Source of the DNA: Cycas panzhihuaensis
Lineage: Eukaryota; Cycadophyta
Assembly (NCBI GenBank): GCA_023213395.1
Contig: CM041465.1
Span: forward strand, 38,013,741-38,077,740
Direction: 5' to 3'
Length of the DNA: 64,000 nucleotides
This document shows positions 43,301-54,171 of this stretch, piece after piece; within the stretch, counting starts at the first letter, position 1; every line of letters starts with the position of its first letter. The notes below the pieces were generated by a model. The model saw only the letters and a program-made list of their open reading frames with translations. It was not told the origin of the DNA and ran no database searches. Made by a program: the position numbers and the translations under genes.

Positions 43301-44198
43301 TTATCGATTACCCTTGTTCTCAAAAATGTTCTCAAGACCTCCTGCTCCGGATCTTGATTTGACGTTTGATCCAGGTTTAGCTTCTTGAAAATCAGACATA
43401 GCACAACCCCGGATCTGAACGCTCCACCACTCCTGGATCCTATCCCTCAGGTCCGGATGCTTCAACCACATTAATTCAAAACGGAAAGGAGACCCTTTGG
43501 ACGAAACTGGAGAGGACCCCTCCAGGATAAGAGGCGAATGATCCGACCCAAATTTCGCATCGCTTCGATCGACACCTTCAAAATGACAGGCCCATTCATA
43601 ATTTATCAGCATCCTATCCAGCCTGCATTGGATGTGGTTAGGGCCTAACCTCTTATTAGACCAGGTGAACCTAGCTCCACTAAGGGGAACATCCATCAAG
43701 CCCCCCGCTTGAATGAACACCCCAAGATCATTCATACTTCGTCCACCCCTTGCCCCCTTTCTTATCATCCGGATTCAATGGAGAATTAAAATCCCCCACC
43801 GACCCACGGACCTCCCAATCTTTATGGAGCTCCACTAAGCTTCCTCATAATCTCCTTCTGCCTTCCGCCGATGAGGGCGCATAGACATTTGTGATCCAAT
43901 ACTCCTTATTGGATAGGAGATTAACCAAACCAATGGTTATGAAGTGCCTGCCCACACACCTCATAGCCTCTCCATCTCCTAGGGTTCCAAAGAGAGGCCA
44001 AACCCGACCCACCCAAACCTCGCACTTGTCAATCTCTCGCCCCTACTCCAAACCTTATTGAGTACTTTAGTCTCCTCGATCGCTCCAATTTAGTTTCCGC
44101 AAAGAATAAGGTCCCAGGCTCTTCCCGAACCTTAAATCTTTGACCATTCTTCGCTCAAGGGGTATTTAACCCCTAATATTCCACGATAAAATTTTCAT
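40333..44198 (-). pseudogene. LINE ORF2: endonuclease, reverse transcriptase, zf-RVT, RNase H
   Basis: Starts MKILSWNIRG at 44198, the plant LINE endonuclease start. The endonuclease continues (FTWSNKRLGPNHIQCRLDRMLIN, KFGSDHSPLIL) at 43301-43768. RT blocks follow: [54 protein letters not shown] at 42558-43238, and the active site HRFVDDNIF near 42150 (FVDD for the usual FADD). RT C-terminus and zf-RVT (FWWLCLQNKILTLDNLSKRG, CVLCKRDVETLDHLSIHCPF) lie at 40722-41880, and RNase H (VNFDGAAKGNPGEAGGGGLLRD) at 40333-40608. Frameshifts and stops break it throughout. Confidence 0.9.
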
Positions 44199-44387
44199 CC
44201 GGATTCCGCTTCATCCTCTCCTACTCCCGAGGTTGGGACCTTCGCCATCCCTCCCTCTCTTAATGTACTGGAGGCCCATATCTATTTGTGCTTGGGTTTC
44301 TTTCTCTCTCGAAACCTTCTTTGGAGGTCTACCCACCTTCTTCTCCATCCCATAACTGGGACCCTTCTCGCTTCTTTAGAGACCCAT

Positions 44388-45465
44388 TTACGTGACCCCT
44401 CCCCTTTTCTCCTTCACCTTCGGGCCAATTCCACCTTCGGCCACAGGGTCGGCCTGACGAGCCCCTTGGGCCACCTCTCTCTGGTTCCCCTCCTCGGGCT
44501 CAGACATGTAATCCTCTAAATCCCAATTTATATTTTCCACGATGCCATCCAGTGTTGCTGCCTCCATGTTGACCTGAGAAGAAACATCCCTCTGCCCTAG
44601 ATCCTCGGTGGGCTCAGAAAGAACCACCGCCTCCTTCCCCTTACCCAAGACTGAACCACGGCTCTTACATCCTTCCTTAGCCATACTGCCATCCTTCCCA
44701 AGCTCCATCATCACCTGACTCTTTAGCCCAGCCTCCAAACTAACTTGCGGAGAGGCCATAGAGCTAGTCACCGTTTCAACTTGAGCCTGACTTTTCCGGT
44801 CACTAGATGGAACCAAAGCAGCGGACCCCTCATTCGAGGTCCCCGCCGCTACCTCGGCCCTACAAGACTCCTTACCTGAGCTATCAGGTACCCTTATTTC
44901 ACCACTTGCCATCCCAGGCTCCTGAGAGTCCTCACTTTGAAGAACCCCTGGGCATTGAAAGGGTAGATGTCCCTTTTTCTTGTATTTAACACACCTGAAT
45001 CCTTCCGTTTCATAAAGAAGGTCTTGGATGATAGATCTACCATCCGACTCAATTTCAACTTCAGCTGGGAATTCACCATCTAATTTAGCCAGGGCACAAA
45101 ATCTGGCATTCATCAATCTGGATCTCAGGCTCGTGGCCGAATCCTGTGCTAAAAGAGGCCCTATCATTCTAGTCAGTACCTTTCACCGCTTCGATTCCAA
45201 ATGCAATGGGAGCCTGTGAAGTTGAACCCACACCGGCTTGTTTCACTCTGTGGGTTCTCGGTCGAAGTCAGGATGCCATTTCTCCAATGACATAGCCTTC
45301 CTTCCAAACATCCAATGGGACTTTAGCAATATGGGAATCATGTCTTTTTGATTTAGAAATCTAAAAAGGACGCATCCTTTAGGTAGTGCCATAACTTGGA
45401 CAGGATTTCTAGTCTTCCATTTGTTTCTTATCCAGTCTCTAATCACATCCAAACCTGGCCTGGGA
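44388..45465 (-). pseudogene. LINE ORF1 (DUF4283 part and zinc knuckle), 5'-truncated
   Basis: Near the 5' edge: VIRDWIRNKWKTRNPVQVMALPKGCVLFRF, then W.FGRKAMSLEKWHPDFD, the DUF4283 pattern of plant LINE ORF1. At 44388-45167 a 259-codon frame contains GFRCVKYKKKGHLPFQC, a CCHC knuckle with Tyr in place of the second Cys, then a low-complexity Ser/Glu-rich tail ending at 44388. ORF1 binds LINE RNA. The beginning of ORF1 is missing. Confidence 0.85.
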
Positions 45466-45515
45466 CAATTTTTCATAGACAAATTAGGAATAAAAGATAA
45501 AGCATTAAGAGAGGG

Positions 45516-45708
45516 TGTAAAAAGTAATGTTTTATCTTAAGTAACTTAGACTCTTTTAATTATGCCACGTGGCATAAAGTCATTTGTCAGTATTTAGGTG
45601 GTTGATAAACCAATTTGAAACTGTCTCTCATATGTACAATATAAATGAGTGATAGAGATCATAATAGATGTATCTTTTTGACAGAAATAAAGATTGAATA
45701 GTCTTTCA
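45516..45708 (+). repeat. 3' LTR of CopE
   Basis: Same 193 bp length as the 5' LTR, with the G-box palindrome kept (45560-45577). Followed by GATCG. Confidence 0.95.
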
Positions 45709-46206
45709 GATCGATAGCTTCTTCCTAGGATTCTAGGGTATACTTGCATAACTCTGCCCAGAGTTTTGCTCTGAGGTTACCAATATAGTAGTCAATTATT
45801 TGTTGTGATGGAAGGTTTGCTTTGTTGAGTAATCTCTCAAACTTTTCAAAATGATCCAGGACAACGGAGTCCCCTTATAGTAGGTGGGCAACTTGGATGT
45901 GATATAGTTCTCCCTAGTTTCTCATGGTCCATGTAAGAAAATCCTCTCTAGACTTGTTGAAAACCTAATTTTTGTTATTTTTCTCATGGTCCATGTAAGA
46001 AAATCCTCTCTAGACTTGTTGAAAACCTAATTTTTGTTATCGCTATCATTCTAAAAGCATGTCCTTCCAACTAATTGAGCGCAAATCATACTTGGTTGCA
46101 CACTAACATGAGGTTGTTGTATGAAATTGCACCTTCAACCTTTGCTAACCACTCTTCAAACTTGAATGGACCATCAAATTTGAATGTAGGAATTTTTATT
46201 TGTATC
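45709..46206 (-). pseudogene. gag: GypB gag, central part
   Basis: Minus-strand fragments resemble Gypsy gag: IPTFKFDGP with FEEWL, a LEGHAFRMI-type segment near 46070, SLSWIILKSL near 45870, then QQIIDYYIGNLRAKLWAELCKYTLES near 45720-45820. It joins the GypB piece at 35575-36239 once CopE is removed. Interrupted by stops and by the 60-bp duplication at 45919-46040. Confidence 0.7.
45919..46040. repeat. Perfect 60-bp tandem duplication
   Basis: 45919-45978 and 45981-46040 are identical, separated by TT. It lies within decayed GypB gag. Confidence 0.93.
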
Positions 46207-46754
46207 TGTTAGAATGGGCCTAATGGCCACATAGGTCCAAGATCATTAAAAAAGCATAATACCATTAAATGCATTAAGCATAAACACAAAGAACACAAAG
46301 AGAAAGAGGAGCAAGATCAAGATACCATGAATGGGGTGTTGGAATTAGTCCAACCACCAAAGAATGCTTCAGCTTGATTAGCAAACTGACAGAATAACAA
46401 TGAGCTCCAACTCTTGAATGAACAACAATGAAGAAAGGCCTCATTAAATAGAGGGAAATGAGAGGCCAAGGGCTATTGCATGATTGGCAAGTGTCAATCA
46501 TGCAATGCCTGCTTGCATGCAGGACAAGTGTCCATTGGAAGCTCTTGTGTGAGCAAAAGTGCAAAGGGGTCATTTGACCCTCAAGTGACATAAGTGACAA
46601 CATTATGTCACTAGACATAAAGTGGGTGTGTACTTTATCACTTAAGTGATAAAGTCACCCCTAAAGTACAAAAGTGCACATAAAACATTAAAGTGCACAC
46701 ATAATACATAAACATAAAGTACATAAGCTTAACATGTAAACATAAAGTTTAACA
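46207..46754 (-). repeat. 3' LTR of CopA
   Basis: Plus strand TGTTAGAATGGG...GTTTAACA. Contains a hairpin (46475-46506) and a 24-bp perfect palindrome (46632-46655, core TATCACTTAAGTGATA). Confidence 0.95.
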
Positions 46755-46799
46755 CCCCCCCTCCTTGCTTACAATGTTAAGTCAGACCCCTAGACCATC

Positions 46800-47480
46800 T
46801 CTAAATTTTACAAATTTCTCTCTACCAAGTGGCTTGGTAAAGATGTCTGCTGCTCTGTTGGTCGATATTGAAGATTGATCTCACCACTGTGTACATGCTC
46901 TCTGATGAAATGGTGGTGAACTTCAATATGTTTGGTCTGTGCATGGAAGACGGGATTCTTAGTCAACTTGAGCACACTCTGATTGTCGCAATGAATACTG
47001 GTAGGCTGCTCGCCAAATCCAAGCTCACCAAGAATCCGTCAGAGCGGATAGTTTCACAAGTGCTACCGATCGCAGCTTTGTACTGCCTGGAGGACAAGTT
47101 AACATTTGGTTGCTTCTTGCAACTCCATGAAACAGCTGTTGAACCAAGGGTAAAACAGTAACCCAAGGTTGATTTCCTGCTATCCTGGCATCCTGCCCAA
47201 TCAGAATCAGAGAAGCCTTCCAAAGTGAAGTTCTCATTATGTGCATACTCAAGTCCAAGCTGTAATGTTCCTTTGATGTACTTGAGTATGCTTTTCGCCT
47301 TCAATGCTTGATTGGGTTGAGACATGAAACGAGAACAAATCCCAACTGCAAATAAAATATCTGGACGAGTGTTGGTGAGATAGATGAGGCTACCAATCAA
47401 CTGTCAGAAAAGAGTGGGATCTGCTGGTTCAGCTTCCTCATTAAGAGTAAGCTTGGTTACATTCTCCATGTGTGTAGGCG
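46800..47480 (-). pseudogene. pol: CopA RNase H
   Basis: IGSLIYLTNTRPDILFAVGICSRFMSQP, SILKYIKGTLQLGLEY, GFSDSDWAGCQDSRKSTLGYCFTLGSTAVSW and NVNLSSRQYKAAI in a 145-codon frame. After a frame change come the CDNQSVLKLTKNPVFHAQTK and HIEVHHHF blocks near 46890-46990. A stop before IGSLIYL stands where LYRQLIGSL-type families have a Gln. Confidence 0.88.
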
Positions 47481-48260
47481 TTGTCTTGCAGTCATGCATC
47501 CTGAACCTCTGCAAGATGTCCCAAGAATATTTTGCTTGGGAAATGAAGATATAGCCTGGCTGTTACCATACCTGAAAGCCTAAAAAATAATGGAGAAGTC
47601 CAAGATCAGTCATCTCGAAACTTCTCTTCAAATCATCCTGGAGAATCTTGATGAGCTTAGTGTCATCACCAGTGATCACTAAGTCATCTACATACAAGGC
47701 AATATAAATGACATGGTTTTGTTCATGTTTGATGTACAGATTAAGATCTAATGTAGATCGATGAAACCCATGTCTCAAGAAGTATTCATCGATTTTTGCA
47801 TACCATGCCCTAGGAGCTTGTTTCAAGCCATACAAAGCCTTCTTGAGGCGACATACTAAATGCTCCTTGCCTTGTTCTTTGTAACCAGGAGGTGGCTCCA
47901 AGTATACCTCCTCTTGAAGATCGCCGTTAAGAAAGGCGCTCTTCACATCCATCTGATAAACTGGCCATTTGCATTGTGCAGCTAAGGCCATAAGGAGTCT
48001 GATGGTGTTCATGTTTGCCACTGGTGCAAAGGTTTCCTCATAATCAATCCCTTCCTTTTGTTTGAATCCCTTTGCCACAAGGCGTGCCTTCTGCTGCTTA
48101 AGTGTACCATCATAATGAAATTTGGTCTTGTAGACCCATTTACAACTAATTGCCTGTTTATGTGGAGGCAATTCGACCAAATCCCATGTGCCATTCTTAT
48201 AAATAGAATGGATCTCCTCATCCATGGCAGCTTTCCAATTGTCATTTTATGAAGCCTCCT
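47481..48260 (-). pseudogene. pol: CopA reverse transcriptase
   Basis: A 220-codon frame from 48225: [121 protein letters not shown] (intact YVDD) and [12 protein letters not shown]. It ends at a stop near 47565 shortly before the RNase H part. Of all RTs here this is among the least damaged. Confidence 0.93.
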
Positions 48261-48299
48261 CAAAGGTGGAAGGCTCATCAATAGAAAGCACTTCAGCCA

Positions 48300-49600
48300 T
48301 AAGTGCAAAATTTGTTTGCTACCTATACTTAGATGGACGTTTTCCTTCAATAATATGACTGTCCTGTACCGTTTGAGTATACCATTTAGGTAACTTTTGA
48401 AATGAAGTAGCATGAACCTCAATGTCTTCTGGTCTAAGTGATTGATCAACAGAAGATGATGTGGAAGGTTCAAGTGGAGCAGAAGATGATGAAGTAGATG
48501 GTATAGGAGGTGCAGATGAAGTACATGGTGTATAAGATTGAGAGGGAGGGACGTCCTCAACAATCTTTTTGCCTTTATCAATGGGGGGTTGGATTGATGC
48601 CACATCCAACTCTTTCTGATCATCTTCAACAAAGATTACATCTCTTGAGAGATGCATTTTTCTCCCAACTGGATCATACAACTTGTAGGCCTTGCTATGA
48701 ATGACATATCCTACAAAGATGCATTTGAGACTATGTTTATCCAACTTTGTTCTTTGTTGATCAGGTATGTGCATATATGCAGTGCACCCAAATGTCCTCA
48801 TTACCAGTCCAAGCCTCCTTAGGTGTAATGTTGGTGACCGCTGTAGTAGGACTCCGATTGGCCACATAGGCTGCTGTGTAAAATGCTTCGGCCCAGTAAG
48901 CTCTTGGAAGCCCTTTCGCACGCATCATAGTTTTGGCTTTATTAGCCAAAGTTCTGTTCATCCTTTCGAAGACTCCATTTTGTTGAGGAGTATGAGGAAC
49001 TGTAAGTTGTCTCCTAATCCCATTATCCTTGCAAAATTGGTTGAATTCATTTGAAGTGAATTCACCTCCATTATCTGACCTTAATGTTCCAATTGAGTAG
49101 CCAGATTCATTTTCTACTTCAGCTTTGAACTCTTTGAACTTAGAGAAAGCTTCTAATTTTTGCTTTATGAAGTAAACCCAGACTTTATGAGAAAAGTCAT
49201 CAATGAAGGATATGTAATACAATGCTCCTCCAAATGATTGAGTGGACATGGGTCCACATAAGTCTGAGTGAATTAACTGCAATGGATAAGATGCACACCA
49301 TGCTTTGCCTTTAAGAAAAGGCAAACGATGTTGTGTCCCCATTATGCAAGCTTCGCAAAGACATTTTGAACCATATATCTTTGGAAGTCCATATACCATG
49401 TTTTTGTTCATCATCTGCTTCAAATTATCCAGGCTTAAGTGACCTAGACGTTAATGCCATAATTGCATTTTCGACAAAGATATGGAACCAGAATAAGCAG
49501 AATCAAGTGTAATGTTATTGGCATCCAATTTATAAAGACCTTGATCCTCATAGGCGACAGCTACAATCTGGTCATCTTTGTCACTAATGATACATTTCCC
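48300..49600 (-). pseudogene. pol: CopA integrase and pre-integrase
   Basis: Pre-integrase remnant NVRLGHLSLDNLKQMM-like near 49400-49460, then KCLCEACIMGTQHRLPFLKG, HSDLCGPMSTQSFGGALYYISFIDDFSHKVWVYF, TLRSDNGGEFTSNEF, TPQQNGVFERMNRTLANKAKTM and AYWAEAFYTAAYVANRSPT (49423-48761). After a frame change: RTFGCTAYMHIPDQQRTKLD, IFVGYVIHSKAYKLYDPVG, SRDVIFVEDDQ and a Ser/Pro-rich linker (48921-48319). The D,D-E residues are visible. One frameshift separates the halves. Confidence 0.91.
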
Positions 49601-49910
49601 ATTTTTGAATAACACGCTCATCATTGCTTGTCCAACTTGCTAACAGAGCAGCGATTCTTCTCCATGGAAGGAATGAAGTAAGCATCACTATTGGGAAATG
49701 TAGAGGAAGGATTTTCTGAAGAATGGAAAGGAGCTATTGTGCCTATGCCTGAAATCTCAACAGATTCATTATTTCCAAAGGTCACTGATTGACCTTTACC
49801 TTCCTTAATATTGCATAGGAGTTCTTCACTCCCTATCATATGCTGAGAAGCTCCTGAATCAACAATCCAAGTGTGATCAACCTTGGATGACTGATATGCA
49901 CAAAACTGTT
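49601..49910 (-). pseudogene. pol: CopA protease
   Basis: HTWIVDSGASQHMIGSEELL near 49800-49880 keeps the DSGAS catalytic motif. It continues with VTFGNNESVEISGIGTI and AYFIPSMEKNRCSVSKL to a stop near 49621. The usual LLSVSQL block is altered (RCSVSKL). Protease processes the single Copia polyprotein. Confidence 0.87.
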
Positions 49911-50926
49911 TGTCTTCATCGGCAAACTGATTAAAGTGGCGTTGGTAGCCACCTCTTTGACCCCCCCTTCCTCTTGGACCTCCTCGATAGGCACCTCGAT
50001 TTGATCGAGGGGGATTCTGTTGCTGCTCTGGCTACTGAAATCTCTTTTGATATTGTTGCCTTGGCTGCTGTTGTCTTTGTCCTTGTGGTTGTTGCTGCTG
50101 CTGTTGTTGTCGTCGTAGATCTACCTGCTTCTTTCTGCAATCAGGTGCAATGTGGCCAAGTTTGCCACAATAATGACATACAACATTGGACTTAGAGGAT
50201 CCAATGTTCATGTTTCCAAACTGCTTTGTGAATGCAGGTTTGGAGATCTGATTGGCCTTTGACTTGGCCGTGAAAGCACCTGGTGTTGATGGTTCTTCAT
50301 TGTCCTTAGCATAAATCTGTTCTTCTTGAAGCAATAAGCTTTCAAGTTCATTGAATGTCATTTTTTTTAAGTGAACCATCTCTAGTAGTAGATGATATGA
50401 AGCCATTGTAGTCCTTTGGCAATGCCTTGGTGATGGAAGTGATGAGTTCATCCCTTGTAGCAGGACTACCTAAAGTATTCAATTCATTACAAACCTCCTT
50501 AATGGAGGACAGAAATGCCGACATTGGCTTTACAAATTTGACAGAATACAGTTTGGCTTTCACCATCAGAATGGCTTTCACCATCAGAATGCGAGCTTCA
50601 TCTCGCCTTTCATACAGTGAGGACAATGTGTCCCAAGCTTCTTTAGGAGATTTAGCAGAAGAGATGTTTTGATCTACATGCACATCCACAATCATATGAA
50701 GAAATGCCAAAGCAATCTCGTCTTTGGCTTCCCAAGCAGTAACACATTCATAATCAACATCAACTTCATCATCATCAACAAGTGCAGGATTGGGGATTCT
50801 CCCAGAAACATTTCCCCAAAATTCATTCATTATCAAGAGATTTTGTGTGATTCTTTTCCATTCTTGATAATTTGCTTGTCCTGTTACCCTTATTGTGCAT
50901 GCATTGAGCATGTTAATAGCAGCCAT
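49911..50926 (-). pseudogene. gag: CopA gag with glutamine-rich nucleocapsid
   Basis: Start at 50926: MAAINMLNACTIRVTGQ, NYQEWKRITQNLLIMNEFWGNVSG, AWEAKDEIALAFLHMIVDVHVDQ, LSSLYERRDEARILMVK with a 15-bp in-frame duplication (AILMVK repeat), and ELITSITKALPKDYNGF. A frameshift sits in a T-run at 50363-50370. Then ESLLLQEEQIYAKD, the knuckle CHYCGKLGHIAPDC (complete CCHC), and a poly-Gln run (RRQQQQQQQPQGQRQQQPRQQ). Two breaks only. Confidence 0.91.
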
Positions 50927-52934
50927 CTTTCCACTTGTATAAAAGCTAGCAAATAACTTGGTAACTTCAAAGCTTTGTCGCTAAGTTCCACCTTCTAACA
51001 ACACCACCAGTCCTGATTTTACAAGAAGATCCAACAACTGGGTGGAGTGATAAGGGGTGGAGGACTTCGGCTATTGAGTTGGTCCAAAGTTAAGTGTAGC
51101 AGAGGCAAGGATTAAACCTTTTTCGAGCCTCTCCAGCCAGATTTAAAATTCACTTTTTAAAGTGAATTTTAAGGTACTTTTACTTGGATTATGTACTTAG
51201 CTTTGATGCTATGATTTAGCTTACAATGATAGGCTTCTTAAGAAGTAAGTACATGAGATAATGAGCACTTTTATTAAGTGTTTTAAGTGCTTTTGTGATC
51301 CAAATAAAATGCTTGAGTACAACAATGTAAGTACTTTTGAGAATTTTAGTACTTAGTGAAAAAATGATGCAAAACCTTGATGATGATAGCTGAAGTGGGT
51401 TCTTTTTAACGCTCCAAAGCCGATGTAGAGAAGAAACCACTTGCCAAAGTGTACTCAATGTACTCCAAACACCAAATGAACTCCAAGCAACAAAGTTGTT
51501 GAGACTTTAAAATAGTCTCAACAATCCAACAGAAAGTGTGATTTTTATTAAGTACCAAATTCAGCCTCCTTTTTGAGATTTTTGAAGGCTAAGGTCACCA
51601 TGCAAGGTGCCAAAAAATCAACTCAAATGGTGATGTTTATCACCTTTACAATATGAATATGCTTATTGACCACTTCACTCAAGCTCTAAATGCTTTAATA
51701 GCATTAAAAAAGTGCTAAAAGAGCTTAAAAAAGCATAAAATAAAGACTGAAAATCAACATTTTTTGCAACTTTGCCTCACTAGAACACCATGCAGGGAGT
51801 CTTCTCAAGCATTTAAATCATGCAACTTCAATCCTTAATGAGAGGAGAATGACTTAGCATGAGTCATTTGATCAGTCCTCTAACCATTAAAGAAATTTTA
51901 ATCCTCTTAAGTACTAAAAAAGTACTTTTGTGAGCCACTAAAAAATTGCTTTAAAAATGAGATTAAATCTCACTAAAAAAAATTCTTAAAGCAATTAAGG
52001 CTGCCAATGTCTGCTTAAAAAACAGTCTTCAAATAGCTGAATGGCTTAAAGCCTCTTAGAGCATTAAACCTTAATGATTAATAAACTCCTCTTAAGTAAT
52101 AAACCCCCCTTGATAAAGAATTTCTCTTAAAGAAAAAAACTTTAGAAAAAAAGACTTTGATTTAAAAGGGCATATTCTTAGTATATGCTGGATTACATAT
52201 GAGCAAATTCTTTATGCCAAAAGTGAAATTGATTTTTCAATTCGAAAAACATGAGGGCTGCGTTGTTCATGCTCCGTGGAAAATCGTGCGTCCGTGCTGG
52301 TCGTGTCCTGCGGCGACTTCGTCTGCGCGTCTCGAGCGAGGGCTTCCGAAGGTTCCGAAGCTTCTCGTCCTTCTCCGCGCAGTGTAAAACCCCGCAAAGC
52401 GTGCAGGCGTCCTCCGTGAGCGAGCCTGCTCGCCCCGAGAAATCCCTTGCGCAGTGTTGCGAGCTGGAGACGTGCAGTCCTCTTCGCAGGCCCGTGCGTG
52501 GAAGCAGGTCCAGAGGTGTGACAGCTCCGTCGTGGACGCTTTTCCGTGATGCCTGGAAGGTTCCGTGCCTTGAATATGCAGAGACAGACCAAGCCTTTAG
52601 ATGTATGCAGAATTTACTGTGCGCAGGCAGGGACAGACCTTCAGGTAAAGGGACAGACCCTAGATGGATGCAAGAGAACAGAGGACAGAGTTGTCCAGAT
52701 TCCAGGGATGGACAGTTTCTAAGGACAGCAGCTTCAAGTGCAGACTTCAGCCATGTATCTGTCTCCTGAGTGTAGGAAGGACAAAGTACAAATATGGACA
52801 GCTTCAAGTGCAGGGACAGAGGATAGTCCAGTGCACAGATTTCAAGAACAGAAGACAAGGACAACAAGCTCAAGCAAATTCCAAACAGTGCTTAACCTTA
52901 CAGCTCAAATAAACCAAGGAGCTCTAATACTAAT
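50927..52934 (-). other. CopA leader
   Basis: About 2 kb without recognisable gag or pol sequence, A+T-rich except for a GC-rich block at 52259-52600. At the LTR edge the minus strand reads AT then TAGTATTAGAGC, a decayed initiator-Met primer site, placed two bases from the LTR as in CopA'. Confidence 0.8.
52259..52600. other. GC-rich island in the CopA leader
   Basis: A sharply GC-rich and CpG-rich stretch in A+T-rich surroundings, with open frames of 172 codons (plus, 52251-52769) and 126 codons (minus, 52212-52592). Neither translation is recognisable; long frames are expected in GC-rich DNA. The CopA' leader has no such block. It could be captured host DNA or a foreign insertion. Confidence 0.6.
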
Positions 52935-53494
52935 TGTTAGAATCGGCCTAATGGCCACATAGGTCCAAGATCATTAACAAAGCACAATACCATTAAATGC
53001 ATTAAGCATAAACACAAAGAACACAAAGAGAAAGAGGAGCAAGATCAAGATACCATGAATGGGGTGTTGGAATTAGTCCAACCACCAAAGAATGCTTCAG
53101 CTTGATTAGCAAACCGATGTAATAACAATGAGCTCCAACTCTTGAATGAACAACAATGAAGAAAGGCCTCATTAAATAGAGGGAAATGAGAGGCCAAGGG
53201 CTATTGCATGATTGACAAGTGTCAATCATGCAATGTCTGCTTGCATGTAGGACAAGTGTCCATTGGAAGCTCTTGTGTGAGCAAAAGTGCAAGTGGGTCA
53301 TTTGACCCTCAAGTGACATAAGTGACAACGTTATGTCACTAGACATAAAGTGGGTGTGTACTTTATCACTTAAGTGATAAAGTCACCCCTAAAGTACAAA
53401 AGTGCACATAAAACATTAAAGTGCACACATAATACATAAACATAAAGTACATAAGCTTAACATGTAAATATAAGGTAAAACATAAGGTTTAACA
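52935..53494 (-). repeat. 5' LTR of CopA (560 bp)
   Basis: Plus strand TGTTAGAATCGG...GTTTAACA. Carries the perfect hairpin 53203-53234 and the palindrome 53360-53383. Followed by GTATC. Confidence 0.95.
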
Positions 53495-53499
53495 GTATC

Positions 53500-53961
53500 T
53501 TGATTTTGTATTGTCCTCAACCTGGGTGATCCTATTGGGAAGGCATTCCTCATGACTTGGAAATGTGCCCATTAGGCAGTGATTGCGATGGGCATCAATA
53601 AGTGGAAGGTCCTCTTTCACACCTTGATTCCATCAAGGATTGTACCATTTGTTTGAGCTCATCAAGGCTCTATCACATCTCGCTTTATTCTTCATGTAGC
53701 CTATCCATTCTAGACTTCTAGTCCTAGAGGTCCACGTGCATTGCGCTTTGTGTAATGTCGGTTCTCCTAACATCATTATGAACAATGGGCAATTTGGTGA
53801 CCCAAGAGACCCAATCAACTTTAAACTCTGGAGGAATTTTAGGTCCTTCCTAGGAGGAATGATGCCTAAGGGCCTAACTAGAGTAATGCGGCGAGGGGTT
53901 GGGACCAATTAGCAGGATGGTGGTGTTACACGCTCGTGCATGACGAAACAACTCAAACGAT
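53500..53961 (-). pseudogene. gag: GypB gag, N-terminal fragment
   Basis: By position this continues GypB upstream of 45709-46206 once CopA is removed. The translation is strongly decayed: only weak hydrophobic and Trp-containing segments remain (for example WTSRTRSLEWIGYM in one frame) and no motif is decisive. It ends at the CopF LTR. Confidence 0.45.
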
Positions 53962-54171
53962 TGTTAGACTATTAATGTTTTATCCTAAGCTTTGTACTAG
54001 TGACCTTTATGTAAATTGAAGGTTATGTGTTGTGTCCTTCTTCTGGCTTAAAATGACACTTGTCACACATGTACTGGATTGGTTATATCAATTAGTTGTA
54101 TATAAGAGAGATCATTCTCTCTCATCAATCAATGAAGATCAACTCATTTTTCTTCAATTGTGTTTTCTACA
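53962..54171 (+). repeat. 5' LTR of CopF (210 bp)
   Basis: TGTTAGACTATTAATG...TTTTCTACA followed by primer site TGGTATTAGACC. It has TAATGTTTTATCC near its start and a TGACACTTGTCA palindrome at about 54053-54064. Confidence 0.88.

Larger units (their letters stand above)
39939..45465 (-). mobile_element. Plant L1-type LINE, 5'-truncated
   Basis: A T-run on the plus strand at 39934-39945 is the poly(A) tail of a minus-strand LINE. Flanking CAATTTTT at 39931-39938 and 45466-45473 is the target duplication, partly merged with the tail. Order on the minus strand: DUF4283-type ORF1 part, endonuclease, RT, zf-RVT, RNase H. The 5' end begins inside ORF1. The stretch is clearly richer in G+C than its surroundings. 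Confidence 0.93.
36240..45708 (+). mobile_element. Copia element CopE, split by a LINE
   Basis: 193-bp LTRs (36240-36432, 45516-45708) with five differences (about 2.6%) and GATCG duplications (36235-36239, 45709-45713). Own length is about 3.9 kb because gag C-terminus, knuckle, protease and pre-integrase are deleted. The LINE sits within the RNase H tail. Primer site TGGTATCAGAGC and polypurine tract AAGAGAGGG (45507-45515) are intact. Confidence 0.95.
46207..53494 (-). mobile_element. Copia element CopA, nearly complete (7288 bp)
   Basis: LTRs 46207-46754 (548 bp) and 52935-53494 (560 bp) differ by about fifteen substitutions and a 12-bp insertion. GTATC duplications lie at 46202-46206 and 53495-53499. 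The polypurine tract AAGGAGGGGGGG (minus) abuts the 3' LTR. The leader is about 2 kb. All Copia domains are present on the minus strand, with a few frameshifts and stops. Confidence 0.96.

Noticed and set aside
52251-52769. 172-codon plus-strand frame as a host gene
   Set aside because: It lies in the CopA leader, the GC-rich base composition favours long chance frames on both strands, and no motif is recognisable. Kept only as a composition finding.
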